From positions 1,264,141 to 1,328,140 of the forward strand of contig NZ_JAASQJ010000002.1 in the NCBI RefSeq assembly GCF_011762185.1: a stretch of DNA of 64,000 bases, given 5' to 3'. Position numbers and translations under genes: made by a program. The notes beneath the pieces are model-generated. The model was given only the letters and a program-made list of their open reading frames with translations. It was not told where the DNA came from and did not search any database. This DNA is from Dyadobacter arcticus (GTDB lineage: Bacteria; Bacteroidota; Bacteroidia; Cytophagales; Spirosomataceae). The first letter of the stretch is position 1. Each line of letters starts with the position of its first letter. This document shows positions 27,956-36,481 of the stretch, one piece after another.

Positions 27956-27956
27956 T

Positions 27957-27990
27957 GAAAAATCCGGTTTCTCTGAAACCGGATTTTTTT
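27957..27990 (+). terminator. bidirectional terminator
   Basis: An 11-base-pair stem AAATCCGGTTT/AAACCGGATTT with a CTCTG loop and T bases on the plus side; A bases on the 5' side let it work for the minus-strand gene ending at 27989. Confidence 0.85.
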
Positions 27991-28732
27991 AATCATTCAC
28001 TTTAATCTCCTTGTAGACTTTGGTAACCACCAACATTGGCTCACGAACAACTTCAGTTAGTTTTAGTATCAAGTCTTTAGCATTGATTTCCGAAAGCAAT
28101 TGATTGGGTGTCAGCAAATGCATATAGTCAAAGGAAATGGGAAGGCTCACTGCTGACTCCACAAATTCCAGGCCGTAGAGCGGGTATATGCTGAATGGCG
28201 TTTTGGTAAGCCAAATCTTATCTTTCACATTTGAAGTGGCATAAGCTAAATCATATTCCAGGCTCTCCAAACCAAAATCGGTTCGTTTGTTGCCGGTTGG
28301 AATGCAATAAGTGTCAAAATCTTCTTTATGCTGGGCTTTTGCCTCCGCGTCTGGCTTTAATTCCTTTACTACCTCATTGATCCTAATCTTCTTGCCGTCC
28401 TCATCTGTTCCGCAAAAAATGTATTTGCCGTCGGGAAAACCAATTACAAAATCAAAAGATTTGCCGCCCTCTCCATAGCTGCTTTCCTTTTTAAAACACA
28501 TCGCGCCAGTCACAGGATCGACATATATCTTTATTTTTCCGTTTGTTTTTTCTGCTTTATTCTGATAATCAAAAATCAATGCGTGACTAAAATAGTATTG
28601 GCCCTTTTCAGGTTTCCACTGCGTTGCCCTTTGCTTATCAGCAACAATCTTGCTGATTACCTGTGCAAAACCGCATTGTGGAATAGCCAAAAAAGCCAAG
28701 ACCACGACCAAATAAAATGAGTCCCTTTTCAT
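27989..28732 (-). CDS. exported protein of unknown function
   Basis: I do not recognise this protein. From the ATG at 28732 it has 247 residues, with a signal peptide (MKRDSFYLVVVLAFLAIPQCGFAQ). The open frame starts nine codons earlier, but the later start gives a proper signal. The mature part is rich in short beta-like stretches (KGQYYFSHALIFDY, GKIKIYVDPVTGAMCFK, GKSFDFVIGFPDGKYIFCG). Only a few cysteines are present. It may partner with the OmpA-family gene 63 bases upstream on the same strand, as both are envelope proteins. Confidence 0.6.
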   Translation of the reverse strand: MKRDSFYLVVVLAFLAIPQCGFAQVISKIVADKQRATQWKPEKGQYYFSHALIFDYQNKAEKTNGKIKIYVDPVTGAMCFKKESSYGEGGKSFDFVIGFPDGKYIFCGTDEDGKKIRINEVVKELKPDAEAKAQHKEDFDTYCIPTGNKRTDFGLESLEYDLAYATSNVKDKIWLTKTPFSIYPLYGLEFVESAVSLPISFDYMHLLTPNQLLSEINAKDLILKLTEVVREPMLVVTKVYKEIKVND

Positions 28733-28795
28733 GATTGCATCTGTTGATAACCTGTGCAATCTAAAAAGAGACTCATTAAAATTCTAAAACAACCT

Positions 28796-30178
28796 TTACA
28801 TTTTCACAAACTCAACGCGCCGGTTATTGGCTTTTCCTTCAATTGTTGTGTTCAGCCCAGCAGGTTCCGCTTCTCCCTTGCCATCCGTTTCAAGCCTTCC
28901 GCCGTCAATCCCAAAATCCTTTGCCAATGCTTGTTTCACCGCCTCAGACCTCTTTTTTGATAATGCAAGATTGCTGCTTTCCTCGCCATCGGAATCGGTA
29001 TGGCCAATGATCTTCACTTTTACAGCTGCATTCTCGGTCAAAACGCCTGCGATTTCTTTAAGTACCCCATACGATTCTGGCTTAATATTGGCGGAATTGA
29101 CGTCAAACAAAATGCCTGTGGTTGAAAATTTCCCTTCTGTGATCAGTTTACTGCGGGTGTCGGGTGCACCTACTGCAACTCTCAGATTGCTAATGAAGTA
29201 TCTGTCGTCAGCTTGATAATCTTTGCTTGAAAAGGCAATGAAATTGTATTTTGTTTCCGGATTAAATGCTCTCGGCAAATCCCAAACTTTGAAATCATCG
29301 ACATACATTCTCAAACGTCCCTTCTGTCTCCAGATCGAAACCTTCACCACATTGTGATCCGGGGCATGGAATGCGGGGAAACTTTTTTCATTTTTCATAA
29401 GCGAATTCGCGGGCGTGTCCGAGAAGATATTGTATGCAGATAAGCCTTCCGTTCCGCCTGCGTTCTTGGGATGCAGGGCGATTTCCATCCCGTTTACCTT
29501 TTCTCCGTCGAATGATTTCCATTTTGTAAAATCTTTTGCTGCATTGCCAACTTCGGCGATAACGGCGCGGAAATAACCTGTGTAAAAGCTGAACTCGGAA
29601 GTAGAAGCCAGGTTAAATTCAAGTGTAAAATTTTCCGGTAGGCTGGTCACAAATTCTGGGTAAAAGACGCCTTCCGGGCCCAGCATCAGCCACTTACCTT
29701 CCGTTCCTTCGATGGTAACAACCTCTCCGGAAGAATTGGTATTCCATTTGGCGGGAAAATCACCGACGGCATCCTGAGAAAAATCTTCCGCTGCGACGAC
29801 TTTCTCACCAGGAATAAAATCAAATTTGCTGTAAGACTTTAATGTGGGCTTTCCCGTTTTTGGCGGGGTCTCCGCGGTTTCGCTACCCTTATCTTTTTCC
29901 GCATTTGAAGCGTCGGCATTCTTATTGTCCTGGCTTGCGTTTCCTTTATTTTCGGCATCTTTTTTTTCTTTTTCCTTCTTCTTAAAAAGGTTACCTATCC
30001 CCTGTTCCACCGAATCGAAGCCTTTGTCGACGGCCTGGTCTACTTTTCTGTTGGCCCTATTTTCTGCCTGTCTCTCCACAACCCTACCTGGATCATTGAT
30101 ACGGATTTGTGCAAATGACATTGCTGAACAAAAAGTGAACATTACGGCTATGCAAACTGCTTTGTCTAAAATCTTCAT
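28796..30178 (-). CDS. OmpA-family outer-membrane protein
   Basis: A 460-residue envelope protein. It has a signal peptide (to about residue 23), then a polar Lys/Glu/Asn-rich region (residues about 50-105) that may be a coiled or disordered spacer. A jelly-roll-like middle follows (FKSYSKFDFIPGEK... FEFNLAST... VDDFKVWDLPRAFN), and the chain ends in an OmpA domain from about 350 (GILFDVNSANIKPESYGVLKEI, IIGHTDSDGE, LSKKRSEAVKQAL, NRRVEFVKM). The OmpA domain binds peptidoglycan; no eight-stranded barrel is evident, so this is an anchor type. A TAnnTTTG element lies 39 bases upstream. Confidence 0.88.
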   Translation of the reverse strand: MKILDKAVCIAVMFTFCSAMSFAQIRINDPGRVVERQAENRANRKVDQAVDKGFDSVEQGIGNLFKKKEKEKKDAENKGNASQDNKNADASNAEKDKGSETAETPPKTGKPTLKSYSKFDFIPGEKVVAAEDFSQDAVGDFPAKWNTNSSGEVVTIEGTEGKWLMLGPEGVFYPEFVTSLPENFTLEFNLASTSEFSFYTGYFRAVIAEVGNAAKDFTKWKSFDGEKVNGMEIALHPKNAGGTEGLSAYNIFSDTPANSLMKNEKSFPAFHAPDHNVVKVSIWRQKGRLRMYVDDFKVWDLPRAFNPETKYNFIAFSSKDYQADDRYFISNLRVAVGAPDTRSKLITEGKFSTTGILFDVNSANIKPESYGVLKEIAGVLTENAAVKVKIIGHTDSDGEESSNLALSKKRSEAVKQALAKDFGIDGGRLETDGKGEAEPAGLNTTIEGKANNRRVEFVKM

Positions 30179-30216
30179 GATTGAGTTGTTTATAAAACTT
30201 TACCATAACTACTTTA

Positions 30217-30224
30217 CAAACATA
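30217..30224 (-). promoter_or_regulatory. -7 element of the OmpA-family gene
   Basis: Minus strand reads TATGTTTG followed by TAAAGTAG, a good TAnnTTTG match 39 bases upstream of the start at 30178. No -33 TTTG at the usual spacing. Confidence 0.45.
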
Positions 30225-30334
30225 GGTAATTAATTGAATCGGAGTTGATTATAAGGCATAACATGATCGTGTGGTAAGGAAGGTCGTCATTTAGCATTTA
30301 AGATTGTAAATTGCGGCCCAATTGCAGCTTTTCC

Positions 30335-31138
30335 ATGAATCCTCAATTCGATCAAAAAACCATTAACCTGCAGCCCGGAAAGCGTATTTACTTTTCGTCG
30401 GATTTCCACCTGGGTGCCCCGTCACCAGCCAGCAGCAGGGACCGCGAAAAACTGATCATCCAATGGCTCGAATCCATTCGACACGATGCCCAGGTGATTT
30501 TTTTGGTAGGAGATATTTTTGATTTTTGGTTTGAATATAATACCGTCATTCCCAAAGGATTTGTGCGGTTCCTGGGCAAGCTGGCAGAGCTTTCAGACAA
30601 CGGAATCGAACTCATCCTGTTCACAGGAAATCACGACATGTGGATGTTTGATTATCTCCCCAAAGAAATTGGTGCCCACATTTATCAGGATCCCATCCAT
30701 TTTACTTTTGTAACCGAGCGGGGTCACAAAACGGCGCTCATCGGCCATGGCGACGGTTTAGGGCCCGGAGATAGGACTTATAAGTTTTTAAAAGTGATTT
30801 TTAAAAGCTCGTTTTTTCAATCACTTTTTCGGCTGGCTCACCCGGACCTGGGAATATGGATCGCTACCAAATGGTCAAAGGGAAGCAGAATTGCAAATGT
30901 TAATAAAGGGGAAGAGCGGTTTTTGGGAGAAGATAATGAATGGCTTTTTCAGTATTGCAAAACGATCGAAGCCAATGAACATCACGATTTTTATATTTTC
31001 GGACACCGCCATTTAATCCTGGACTTGCAGGTTAATGCAAAAAGCCGCTACATCAATTTGGGCGAGTGGGTGACACAGCAACATTACGCTGTATTTGACG
31101 GGGAAGATCTGACCTTAAAAAGTATACTCTCGTCATAA
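30335..31138 (+). CDS. LpxH-like UDP-2,3-diacylglucosamine diphosphatase
   Basis: Metallophosphoesterase of 267 residues, consistent with the lipid A step from UDP-2,3-diacylglucosamine to lipid X. The five calcineurin-type metal motifs are present: SSDFHLG (Asp23, His25), VGDIFDFWFE, GNHDMW, GHGDGLGPGD and FGHRHLI. Length and motifs match Bacteroidota LpxH. The ATG at 30335 (MNPQFDQKT) is preferred over an upstream TTG. Its stop abuts the stop of the opposite-strand gene. It is separate from the main lpx operon at 59-63 kb. Confidence 0.88.
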   Translation: MNPQFDQKTINLQPGKRIYFSSDFHLGAPSPASSRDREKLIIQWLESIRHDAQVIFLVGDIFDFWFEYNTVIPKGFVRFLGKLAELSDNGIELILFTGNHDMWMFDYLPKEIGAHIYQDPIHFTFVTERGHKTALIGHGDGLGPGDRTYKFLKVIFKSSFFQSLFRLAHPDLGIWIATKWSKGSRIANVNKGEERFLGEDNEWLFQYCKTIEANEHHDFYIFGHRHLILDLQVNAKSRYINLGEWVTQQHYAVFDGEDLTLKSILSS

Positions 31139-31891
31139 TTAATTACCGCCGTTTTTCCTCGGAGCGTCCGCTTCGGGTACTGGCGGGATAAAATCCTGCT
31201 TGGTAATGTTCTCTCTCGGAGCCGTATTTAAGTCTTTCCTCCAATCCTTTTGCTTCAAATCGCCTTTCTTAACCGATTTGATAAAATTGGCCCAGGCAAA
31301 TGGGTTAAGGAACGGAAATGTTGTCGCAAATCCCTTGTTCGCAGCTGACTCGCGACCAAATAGCAATTGGTCCATCGAATAGCGGTAATTGGTTTGCGCG
31401 TTATTTGGGACTTGCGCAGCCATTCTATTGATATAGTCAGGATCTGTACTTTTCGCCAATGCATCCCGATCTGCCTGATCAGGCAGTTTGAGGGCTAGAA
31501 ATGCTTTTTTAAACTCTTCTTCTGTCGAATACGGATAAATAGTAACACCAGACAGCGTTACCACATCTTCCCTCAACGCAACAATAGCTGAGTAAATATC
31601 CGAATTGTAGCTTCTTGGCACGATGTGATATTGCTTTTTAAACCCCACATAACTAAAAACAATACTATCCCCAGGAAAAACCGGAATTGTAAATGATCCG
31701 TCACCTTTTGCAAGGGTACCGCGACCTGCATTCACAATAAAAATTGTAGCACCCGGAAGCCGCTCGGTCGACTTTCCACCGACGACGACACCCGAAAATA
31801 TGATTGCTTTTTGTTCACCCTGAGCATATAAATCCCGGACACCCAATATTCCCGCCACAGCCAAGAAAAGTATTAAAAAACTCCGTTTCAT
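31139..31891 (-). CDS. CarboxypepD_reg-like envelope protein
   Basis: A 250-residue exported protein with a signal peptide (MKRSFLILFLAVAGILGVRDLYAQ) and a beta-sandwich of the carboxypeptidase-regulatory-like type (FSGVVVGGKSTERLPGATIFIVN... GTLAKGDGSFTIPV... IVFSYVGFKKQ). Such domains precede TonB-dependent receptors, but here only about 130 further residues follow, with no barrel; the tail ends in a Pro/Asp/Asn-rich stretch. The start is the ATG at 31891 rather than the TTG at 31900. The gene abuts LpxH tail to tail. Its role is unknown. Confidence 0.78.
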   Translation of the reverse strand: MKRSFLILFLAVAGILGVRDLYAQGEQKAIIFSGVVVGGKSTERLPGATIFIVNAGRGTLAKGDGSFTIPVFPGDSIVFSYVGFKKQYHIVPRSYNSDIYSAIVALREDVVTLSGVTIYPYSTEEEFKKAFLALKLPDQADRDALAKSTDPDYINRMAAQVPNNAQTNYRYSMDQLLFGRESAANKGFATTFPFLNPFAWANFIKSVKKGDLKQKDWRKDLNTAPRENITKQDFIPPVPEADAPRKNGGN

Positions 31892-32018
31892 TCCTTCCAA
31901 ATCAAGATAATATGCTCACTCTCAAAGCTATTCAAAAAAACACTTGTAAAAGCTGTTCCCGATTAGAACGAGCTGGTTACATTGGCATTGCCTGCACCAG
32001 ACTATAAAGGCACTTTGA

Positions 32019-32852
32019 TCAGGAAAATAACTTTAAAAAGGTAACAATAAATGGTGCCGACAACAGTAATCCGTCAAAACGATCTAAAAAGCCACCGTGC
32101 CCCGGTATGCTGCTTCCAGAATCTTTGATTGCAATGCTTCGCTTAAATAAGGATTCTACCAGATCACCGTAAGTGCCAACAACTACAATTATAGCCCCTA
32201 TACAATACCATTTCCAGGGTTCGAAGGTACGGAAATAATGTCCGAGAGCAAATGCAATCAAAGCTGCAAAAGCGGCGCTGCCTATCGCTCCCTCCCAAGA
32301 TTTCTTTGGCGAAATGCGCTCAAACAGCTTTCTCTTGCCAAATTTCGTCCCTGCAAAATAACCGCCAATGTCAGAAGCCCAAAGCAATAACAGACTTCCC
32401 AGTACGATTTCATAATTGTAATGTCCTCCGCGTAATGCCATAACAATGATCAAGGCAAATGGCAACGCGACATAAATTATTCCCAAAAACGTAAAGCCAA
32501 TGTTGGTAAAAGGTTTCAGATCATTCTTTTTGTAAAGCTTAATAAAGAAGATCATCGACAATAAAGGACTGATCAGAAAGTAGTTTTCAAACTGCACGAT
32601 ATCCTGTTCTATCAGATACGCAAGTAAGATCATAATTGTGCCACAGAAGGTGCCATAATATGTCAATGGCTGATTTCCATCGAGACCAAGCAGTTTGTAA
32701 AACTCAAGCTGCGTTAAGGAACTGAGGGCGCAAAAGAGTAGTAAAAAGGTGAGTTCGCTGTAAACGATGCAAGTAATGATAACAAATACGCCTGCAAGTG
32801 CGGTGAGGGTTCGTTGCTGTAAATTATTCAGAGTCCTTAATCGCGTCTTCAT
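32019..32852 (-). CDS. cdsA: phosphatidate cytidylyltransferase
   Basis: Inner-membrane enzyme making CDP-diacylglycerol from phosphatidic acid and CTP, entry to all phospholipids. The 277 residues have about eight hydrophobic segments. The family signature is present at the C terminus: KRSIAIKDSGSSIPGHGGFLDRFD. The gene start overlaps the end of the DUF2007 gene by 29 bases, indicating tight coupling, and a CPBP protease gene precedes both. An earlier PRxxxGxxG-type block (GYFAGTKFGKRKLFERISPKKSWEG) is also intact. Confidence 0.93.
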   Translation of the reverse strand: MKTRLRTLNNLQQRTLTALAGVFVIITCIVYSELTFLLLFCALSSLTQLEFYKLLGLDGNQPLTYYGTFCGTIMILLAYLIEQDIVQFENYFLISPLLSMIFFIKLYKKNDLKPFTNIGFTFLGIIYVALPFALIIVMALRGGHYNYEIVLGSLLLLWASDIGGYFAGTKFGKRKLFERISPKKSWEGAIGSAAFAALIAFALGHYFRTFEPWKWYCIGAIIVVVGTYGDLVESLFKRSIAIKDSGSSIPGHGGFLDRFDGLLLSAPFIVTFLKLFS

Positions 32853-33045
32853 CGGTCAGTATTGTTTGGGCCCGGGACAAATCGCCGGCTGGCACATGAA
32901 CTTCGCACATTCCGAAAATCGGGTAACTGCTGTCTTTCCGATCTACTATGACCGCTGCTATTCCATTTTGTTCGAGAATTTCCCGTGCGATCTCGGCCCG
33001 GATCGGTTGTGTGCTTTGATACGCCTTAACCCAATTTTCATCCAT
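32824..33045 (-). CDS. DUF2007 small protein
   Basis: A 73-residue soluble protein of the DUF2007 type, called putative prokaryotic signal-transducing protein in databases. IRAEIAREILEQNGIAAVIVDRKDSSYP and CEVHVPAGDLSRAQTIL give an ACT-like alpha-beta pattern with no catalytic residues. It ends within the cdsA start (29-base overlap) and begins 24 bases after the CPBP gene, so all three are probably one transcript. Its job here is unknown; the context suggests membrane-lipid or envelope regulation. Confidence 0.85.
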   Translation of the reverse strand: MDENWVKAYQSTQPIRAEIAREILEQNGIAAVIVDRKDSSYPIFGMCEVHVPAGDLSRAQTILTDEDAIKDSE

Positions 33046-33069
33046 TATGACATCATTAATATGAGTAAT

Positions 33070-34035
33070 TCAATCTTTTACAGTGGCCGGAATATTTTGC
33101 AGCGGACTGGCCATCCGAATAAATCGTAATATTCCGAAAGATAACACCAGAGAACCCAGAACCATCAGATAAGGCATTGATTTGGTTTCTTCAATATTGA
33201 TGTTGACCAGCTTAATATTATGGAGATACATCATGACCAACACAAACCCATTGTTGACAAAATGCGCATATACAGCCACCCATAAGCTTCCGGTCCAGTA
33301 ATACAAATAGCCAAATAACGCACCAAGCATCATTCGAGGAAGAAATCCATAGAATTGAAAGTGGATTGCGCTAAAAATAGCTGCCGAGATCCAGATAGCC
33401 ACATGCGGATTGCTTAGTTGCTGTAAAAGCTTATTTTGGATTACGCCTCGAAATAACACTTCTTCCCCTAAGGCAGGCAGTAGTGTCACGACAAACAATG
33501 CGATTAACAACTGGCTAAAATTTGTATAACTTGTTAGGAATGAAGTCAATACCGAAAGCTGATCTTCCTTTTCACGCATCCAGATTTCCAGTCCTGACCA
33601 CGCATCGGGCAGTTTCATAGCCGCATTCCACTCAATGAATTTGCTGTTGATAGGTATAAAAATCAGGACGAGGAGAAATGCTAGGAGCCAAATTTGTAGG
33701 GAAGGGCTTTTCTTGAAATTAAATTCACCAATCGCCCTGCGTTCTATATAAAACCAATAGACGAGGGACGGCAGCAGGTAAGAGAAGAAATGTACCGTGC
33801 CCTGGAGGATCATTAATGCGTACCAACCATTTGGTACTTTCGCAGGATTGGTGATTAGTTGGCTGAGTAGCCCGGATATACTTTCCGCGTCAGCGGACAG
33901 AAACATAGCTAGGATCATCAATGCCAAAATGTTACCGACAGCCATCCCAATAAGCACAAAGCCAATTAAAACCAATAAACTGCCCCAGGTACCAGGCACG
34001 CGCGAAACAAGATGATCCAGGTTACTATTTTGCAT
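33070..34035 (-). CDS. CPBP-family intramembrane metalloprotease
   Basis: A 321-residue polytopic protein of the CAAX protease/bacteriocin-processing (Rce1-like) family. The motif LPALGEEVLFRGV (Glu191-Glu192) is followed by ISAAIFSAIHFQFYGFLPRM and WVAVYAHFVNNG, giving the glutamate and histidine ligands of the active site. About eight membrane segments. The ATG at 34035 (MQNSNLDHLV) is preferred over the frame start at 34065. It precedes DUF2007 and cdsA in one operon. Substrates are unknown. Confidence 0.88.
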   Translation of the reverse strand: MQNSNLDHLVSRVPGTWGSLLVLIGFVLIGMAVGNILALMILAMFLSADAESISGLLSQLITNPAKVPNGWYALMILQGTVHFFSYLLPSLVYWFYIERRAIGEFNFKKSPSLQIWLLAFLLVLIFIPINSKFIEWNAAMKLPDAWSGLEIWMREKEDQLSVLTSFLTSYTNFSQLLIALFVVTLLPALGEEVLFRGVIQNKLLQQLSNPHVAIWISAAIFSAIHFQFYGFLPRMMLGALFGYLYYWTGSLWVAVYAHFVNNGFVLVMMYLHNIKLVNINIEETKSMPYLMVLGSLVLSFGILRFIRMASPLQNIPATVKD

Positions 34036-34153
34036 AATTGATGTAAATTTACAGTTTATTATCAATTTAAAAATATGGGGTTAACAGTCGGAGGGCGGAC
34101 GAGAAGATGGAAACAGTGGCCTGGAAGACCTTTTAACCCACGTTGAAACTGAA

Positions 34154-35143
34154 ATGGTTAAGATTGGAAATATAAAACTTGGCGACTTCCCCTTACTCCT
34201 GGCACCGATGGAGGATGTGAGCGACCCGCCGTTCCGTGCCGTTTGCAAGGAAAACGGGGCCGATCTGATGTATACCGAATTTATATCATCGGAAGGATTG
34301 ATACGTGATGCCGCCAAAAGTGTGCAAAAACTGGATATTTTTGAGTACGAACGACCCGTCGGGATCCAGCTTTTTGGTAGTGACATTGAAACAATGGGTT
34401 CCTGTTCCGAAATCGCTTCCCGCGTTAACCCCGACCTGATCGACATTAATTATGGTTGTCCGGTCAAAAATGTTGCCTGCCGTGGAGCTGGCGCTGCACT
34501 ATTGCAAGACGTACCCAAAATGGTAAGGATGACGGAAGCGGTGATTAAATCAACGCATTTGCCCGTCACGGTGAAAACAAGGTTGGGATGGGACGAAAGT
34601 ACCAAAAATGTACAGGAAGTTGCCGAGCGACTGCAAGACATTGGAATCCAGGCGCTCTCTATTCACGGCAGGACCAGGGTTCAAATGTACAAAGGCTCGG
34701 CCGACTGGACTTTAATAGCCCGGATCAAAGAAAATCCACGCATTACAATCCCGATCTTCGGAAATGGAGATGTGGACACGCCTGAAAAGGCCTTGGAATA
34801 CCGTGACCGTTTTGGCGTTGATGGCATTATGATTGGAAGGGCGACCATTGGAAATCCGTGGGTATTCAATGAAATCAAACATTATATGAAGACGGGCGAA
34901 AAATTGGCCCCTCCCACCATGGAGCAGCGAGTCGATGTTTGCCGCAGGCACCTTGAATTTTCGATCAAATGGAAAGGCCCAATTGCTGGTGTATTTGAGA
35001 TGCGCAGGCATTACACCAATTATTTCAAGGGTTTGGAACATTTCAAACCCTATCGCATGCGACTAGTGGAAGCAATGACTTTTGAAGAGCTCGAAAGCAT
35101 TTTAAAAGAAATCTCGCACAATTTCGACGAAGTAACATGTTGA
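34154..35143 (+). CDS. dusB: tRNA-dihydrouridine synthase (DusB-like)
   Basis: FMN-dependent reductase making dihydrouridine in the tRNA D-loop, 329 residues. Motifs: LAPMEDVSDPPFRAV at the N terminus, YTEFISSEGL, INYGCPVKNVACRGAGAALL with the catalytic cysteine near 100, SIHGRTRVQMYKG and GIMIGRATIGNPWVF for flavin and phosphate binding. The DusB versus DusA/C assignment rests on overall likeness. The stop overlaps the next ATG by 7 bases (ATGTTGA), showing translational coupling to the biotin carrier gene. Confidence 0.93.
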   Translation: MVKIGNIKLGDFPLLLAPMEDVSDPPFRAVCKENGADLMYTEFISSEGLIRDAAKSVQKLDIFEYERPVGIQLFGSDIETMGSCSEIASRVNPDLIDINYGCPVKNVACRGAGAALLQDVPKMVRMTEAVIKSTHLPVTVKTRLGWDESTKNVQEVAERLQDIGIQALSIHGRTRVQMYKGSADWTLIARIKENPRITIPIFGNGDVDTPEKALEYRDRFGVDGIMIGRATIGNPWVFNEIKHYMKTGEKLAPPTMEQRVDVCRRHLEFSIKWKGPIAGVFEMRRHYTNYFKGLEHFKPYRMRLVEAMTFEELESILKEISHNFDEVTC

Positions 35144-35670
35144 AGGTATCCGTCAGCAATTCCGGCTCCTCTGAACATTCAGACGCTTCTTTTACCAGAA
35201 CCATCGATATCAAGCAGGAAAAAAATGATTGGTTCATCGATGATCAACCATTTAACGGCGACATTGCACGACTGAGTGACACACGTTTTCACATTATCTG
35301 GAATAACAAATCCTATAATGTGGAGGTACTTGAACAGAATATCGCAGAAAAAACCATCCATCTGCTCATTAACGGCGTCCATTATTATACAACTGCAAAA
35401 GACCGCCTCAACCTTCTGCTGGAAGGAATGGGCTTGCAAAACAATGCTGCCGACAAAGTCAACAATGTGAAAGCGCCGATGCCTGGACTGATCCAATCGG
35501 TAGCGGTAGCGGAAGGTGATCAAATCAACAAAGGCGATAAACTGCTGGTATTGGTTGCCATGAAAATGGAAAACATCATTAAGTCTTCGGGAAACGGGGT
35601 TATCAAATCCCTGAAAGTAGCTCCCGGGGAAATCGTTGAAAAAAACCAGGTATTGCTCGAGTTTCAATAA
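35137..35670 (+). CDS. stand-alone biotin carboxyl carrier protein
   Basis: A 177-residue carrier for biotin-dependent carboxylases. An N-terminal domain of about 100 residues (VEVLEQNIAEKTIHLLINGVHYYT) precedes a biotinyl domain with VKAPMPGLIQSV and VAMKMENIIKS, the target being Lys143. Its length fits the carrier of Bacteroidota propionyl- or acyl-CoA carboxylases, where carrier, biotin carboxylase and carboxyltransferase are separate chains. The expected biotin carboxylase is not adjacent; the carboxyltransferase at 9478 could be its partner. The start overlaps dusB by 7 bases. Confidence 0.88.
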   Translation: MLKVSVSNSGSSEHSDASFTRTIDIKQEKNDWFIDDQPFNGDIARLSDTRFHIIWNNKSYNVEVLEQNIAEKTIHLLINGVHYYTTAKDRLNLLLEGMGLQNNAADKVNNVKAPMPGLIQSVAVAEGDQINKGDKLLVLVAMKMENIIKSSGNGVIKSLKVAPGEIVEKNQVLLEFQ

Positions 35671-35731
35671 AAACTTGTTAATCTGAATGTCCCGGGCTTA
35701 TTTTACGCACGAAAACACCTACATCACCATC

Positions 35732-36451
35732 ATGCCCGAACCAAAATATAAACGTTTATTACTTAAACTCAGCGGAGAAGCACTAAATGGAGGAGACAAG
35801 GGTCAGGTTATTGACTTTAATATCCTCGACAATTATGCGCGGGAAATTAAAAGAATTGCGGACGTCGGGGTTCAGATTGCCATTGTTATTGGTGGAGGTA
35901 ACATTTTTCGGGGAGCTTCGGTAGAAAAATCAGGGATTGACAGGGTTCAGGGTGACCATATGGGAATGCTTGCCACCGTGATTAACGGCATGGCTATCCA
36001 AAGTTCTCTTGAAAAACATGGCATGAACACGCGCCTGATGTCGGCCATTAAAATGGAGCAGGTTTGCGAACCATTGATCCGCCGCCGGGCGGTTCGTCAC
36101 CTCGAAAAAGGCAGAGTTGTGATTTTTGGCGCAGGAACCGGAAACCCATATTTTACGACAGATACGACTGCTGGCCTTCGCGCCATTGAATCCGAATCAG
36201 AGGTTGTTTTAAAAGGAACCCGGGTCGACGGCGTTTACACGGCAGATCCTGAAAAAGACCCTCTTGCGACCAAGTATTCGCAGCTGACATTCGATGAAGC
36301 TCTGTCCAAAAATCTCAAAATTATGGACCTTACCGCTTTTACCCTTTGTAAAGAAAACAATCTCCCGATCATCGTTTTCGACATGAACAAGCCAGGTAAC
36401 CTTTATGATCTGGTGATGGGTGAAAATGTTGGTACTTTGATATCTAATTAG
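35732..36451 (+). CDS. pyrH: uridylate kinase
   Basis: Cytoplasmic hexameric kinase that converts UMP to UDP. The ATG at 35732 ([18 protein letters not shown]) gives 239 residues, the normal length; an upstream in-frame ATG at 35687 would add 15 unlikely residues. Motifs: [51 protein letters not shown] and [14 protein letters not shown]. It pairs with frr 30 bases downstream, a gene order common in many bacteria, although tsf and rpsB are not present. Confidence 0.95.
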   Translation: MPEPKYKRLLLKLSGEALNGGDKGQVIDFNILDNYAREIKRIADVGVQIAIVIGGGNIFRGASVEKSGIDRVQGDHMGMLATVINGMAIQSSLEKHGMNTRLMSAIKMEQVCEPLIRRRAVRHLEKGRVVIFGAGTGNPYFTTDTTAGLRAIESESEVVLKGTRVDGVYTADPEKDPLATKYSQLTFDEALSKNLKIMDLTAFTLCKENNLPIIVFDMNKPGNLYDLVMGENVGTLISN

Positions 36452-36481
36452 CAGAAACCGTAATATTTTACCTTAACACCA

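Noticed and set aside
28719..28774. Near-inverted repeat GAGTCCCTTTT ... AAAGAGACTC around the start of the unknown exported gene
   Set aside because: The arms have a mismatch and are far apart; not convincing as a terminator or operator.
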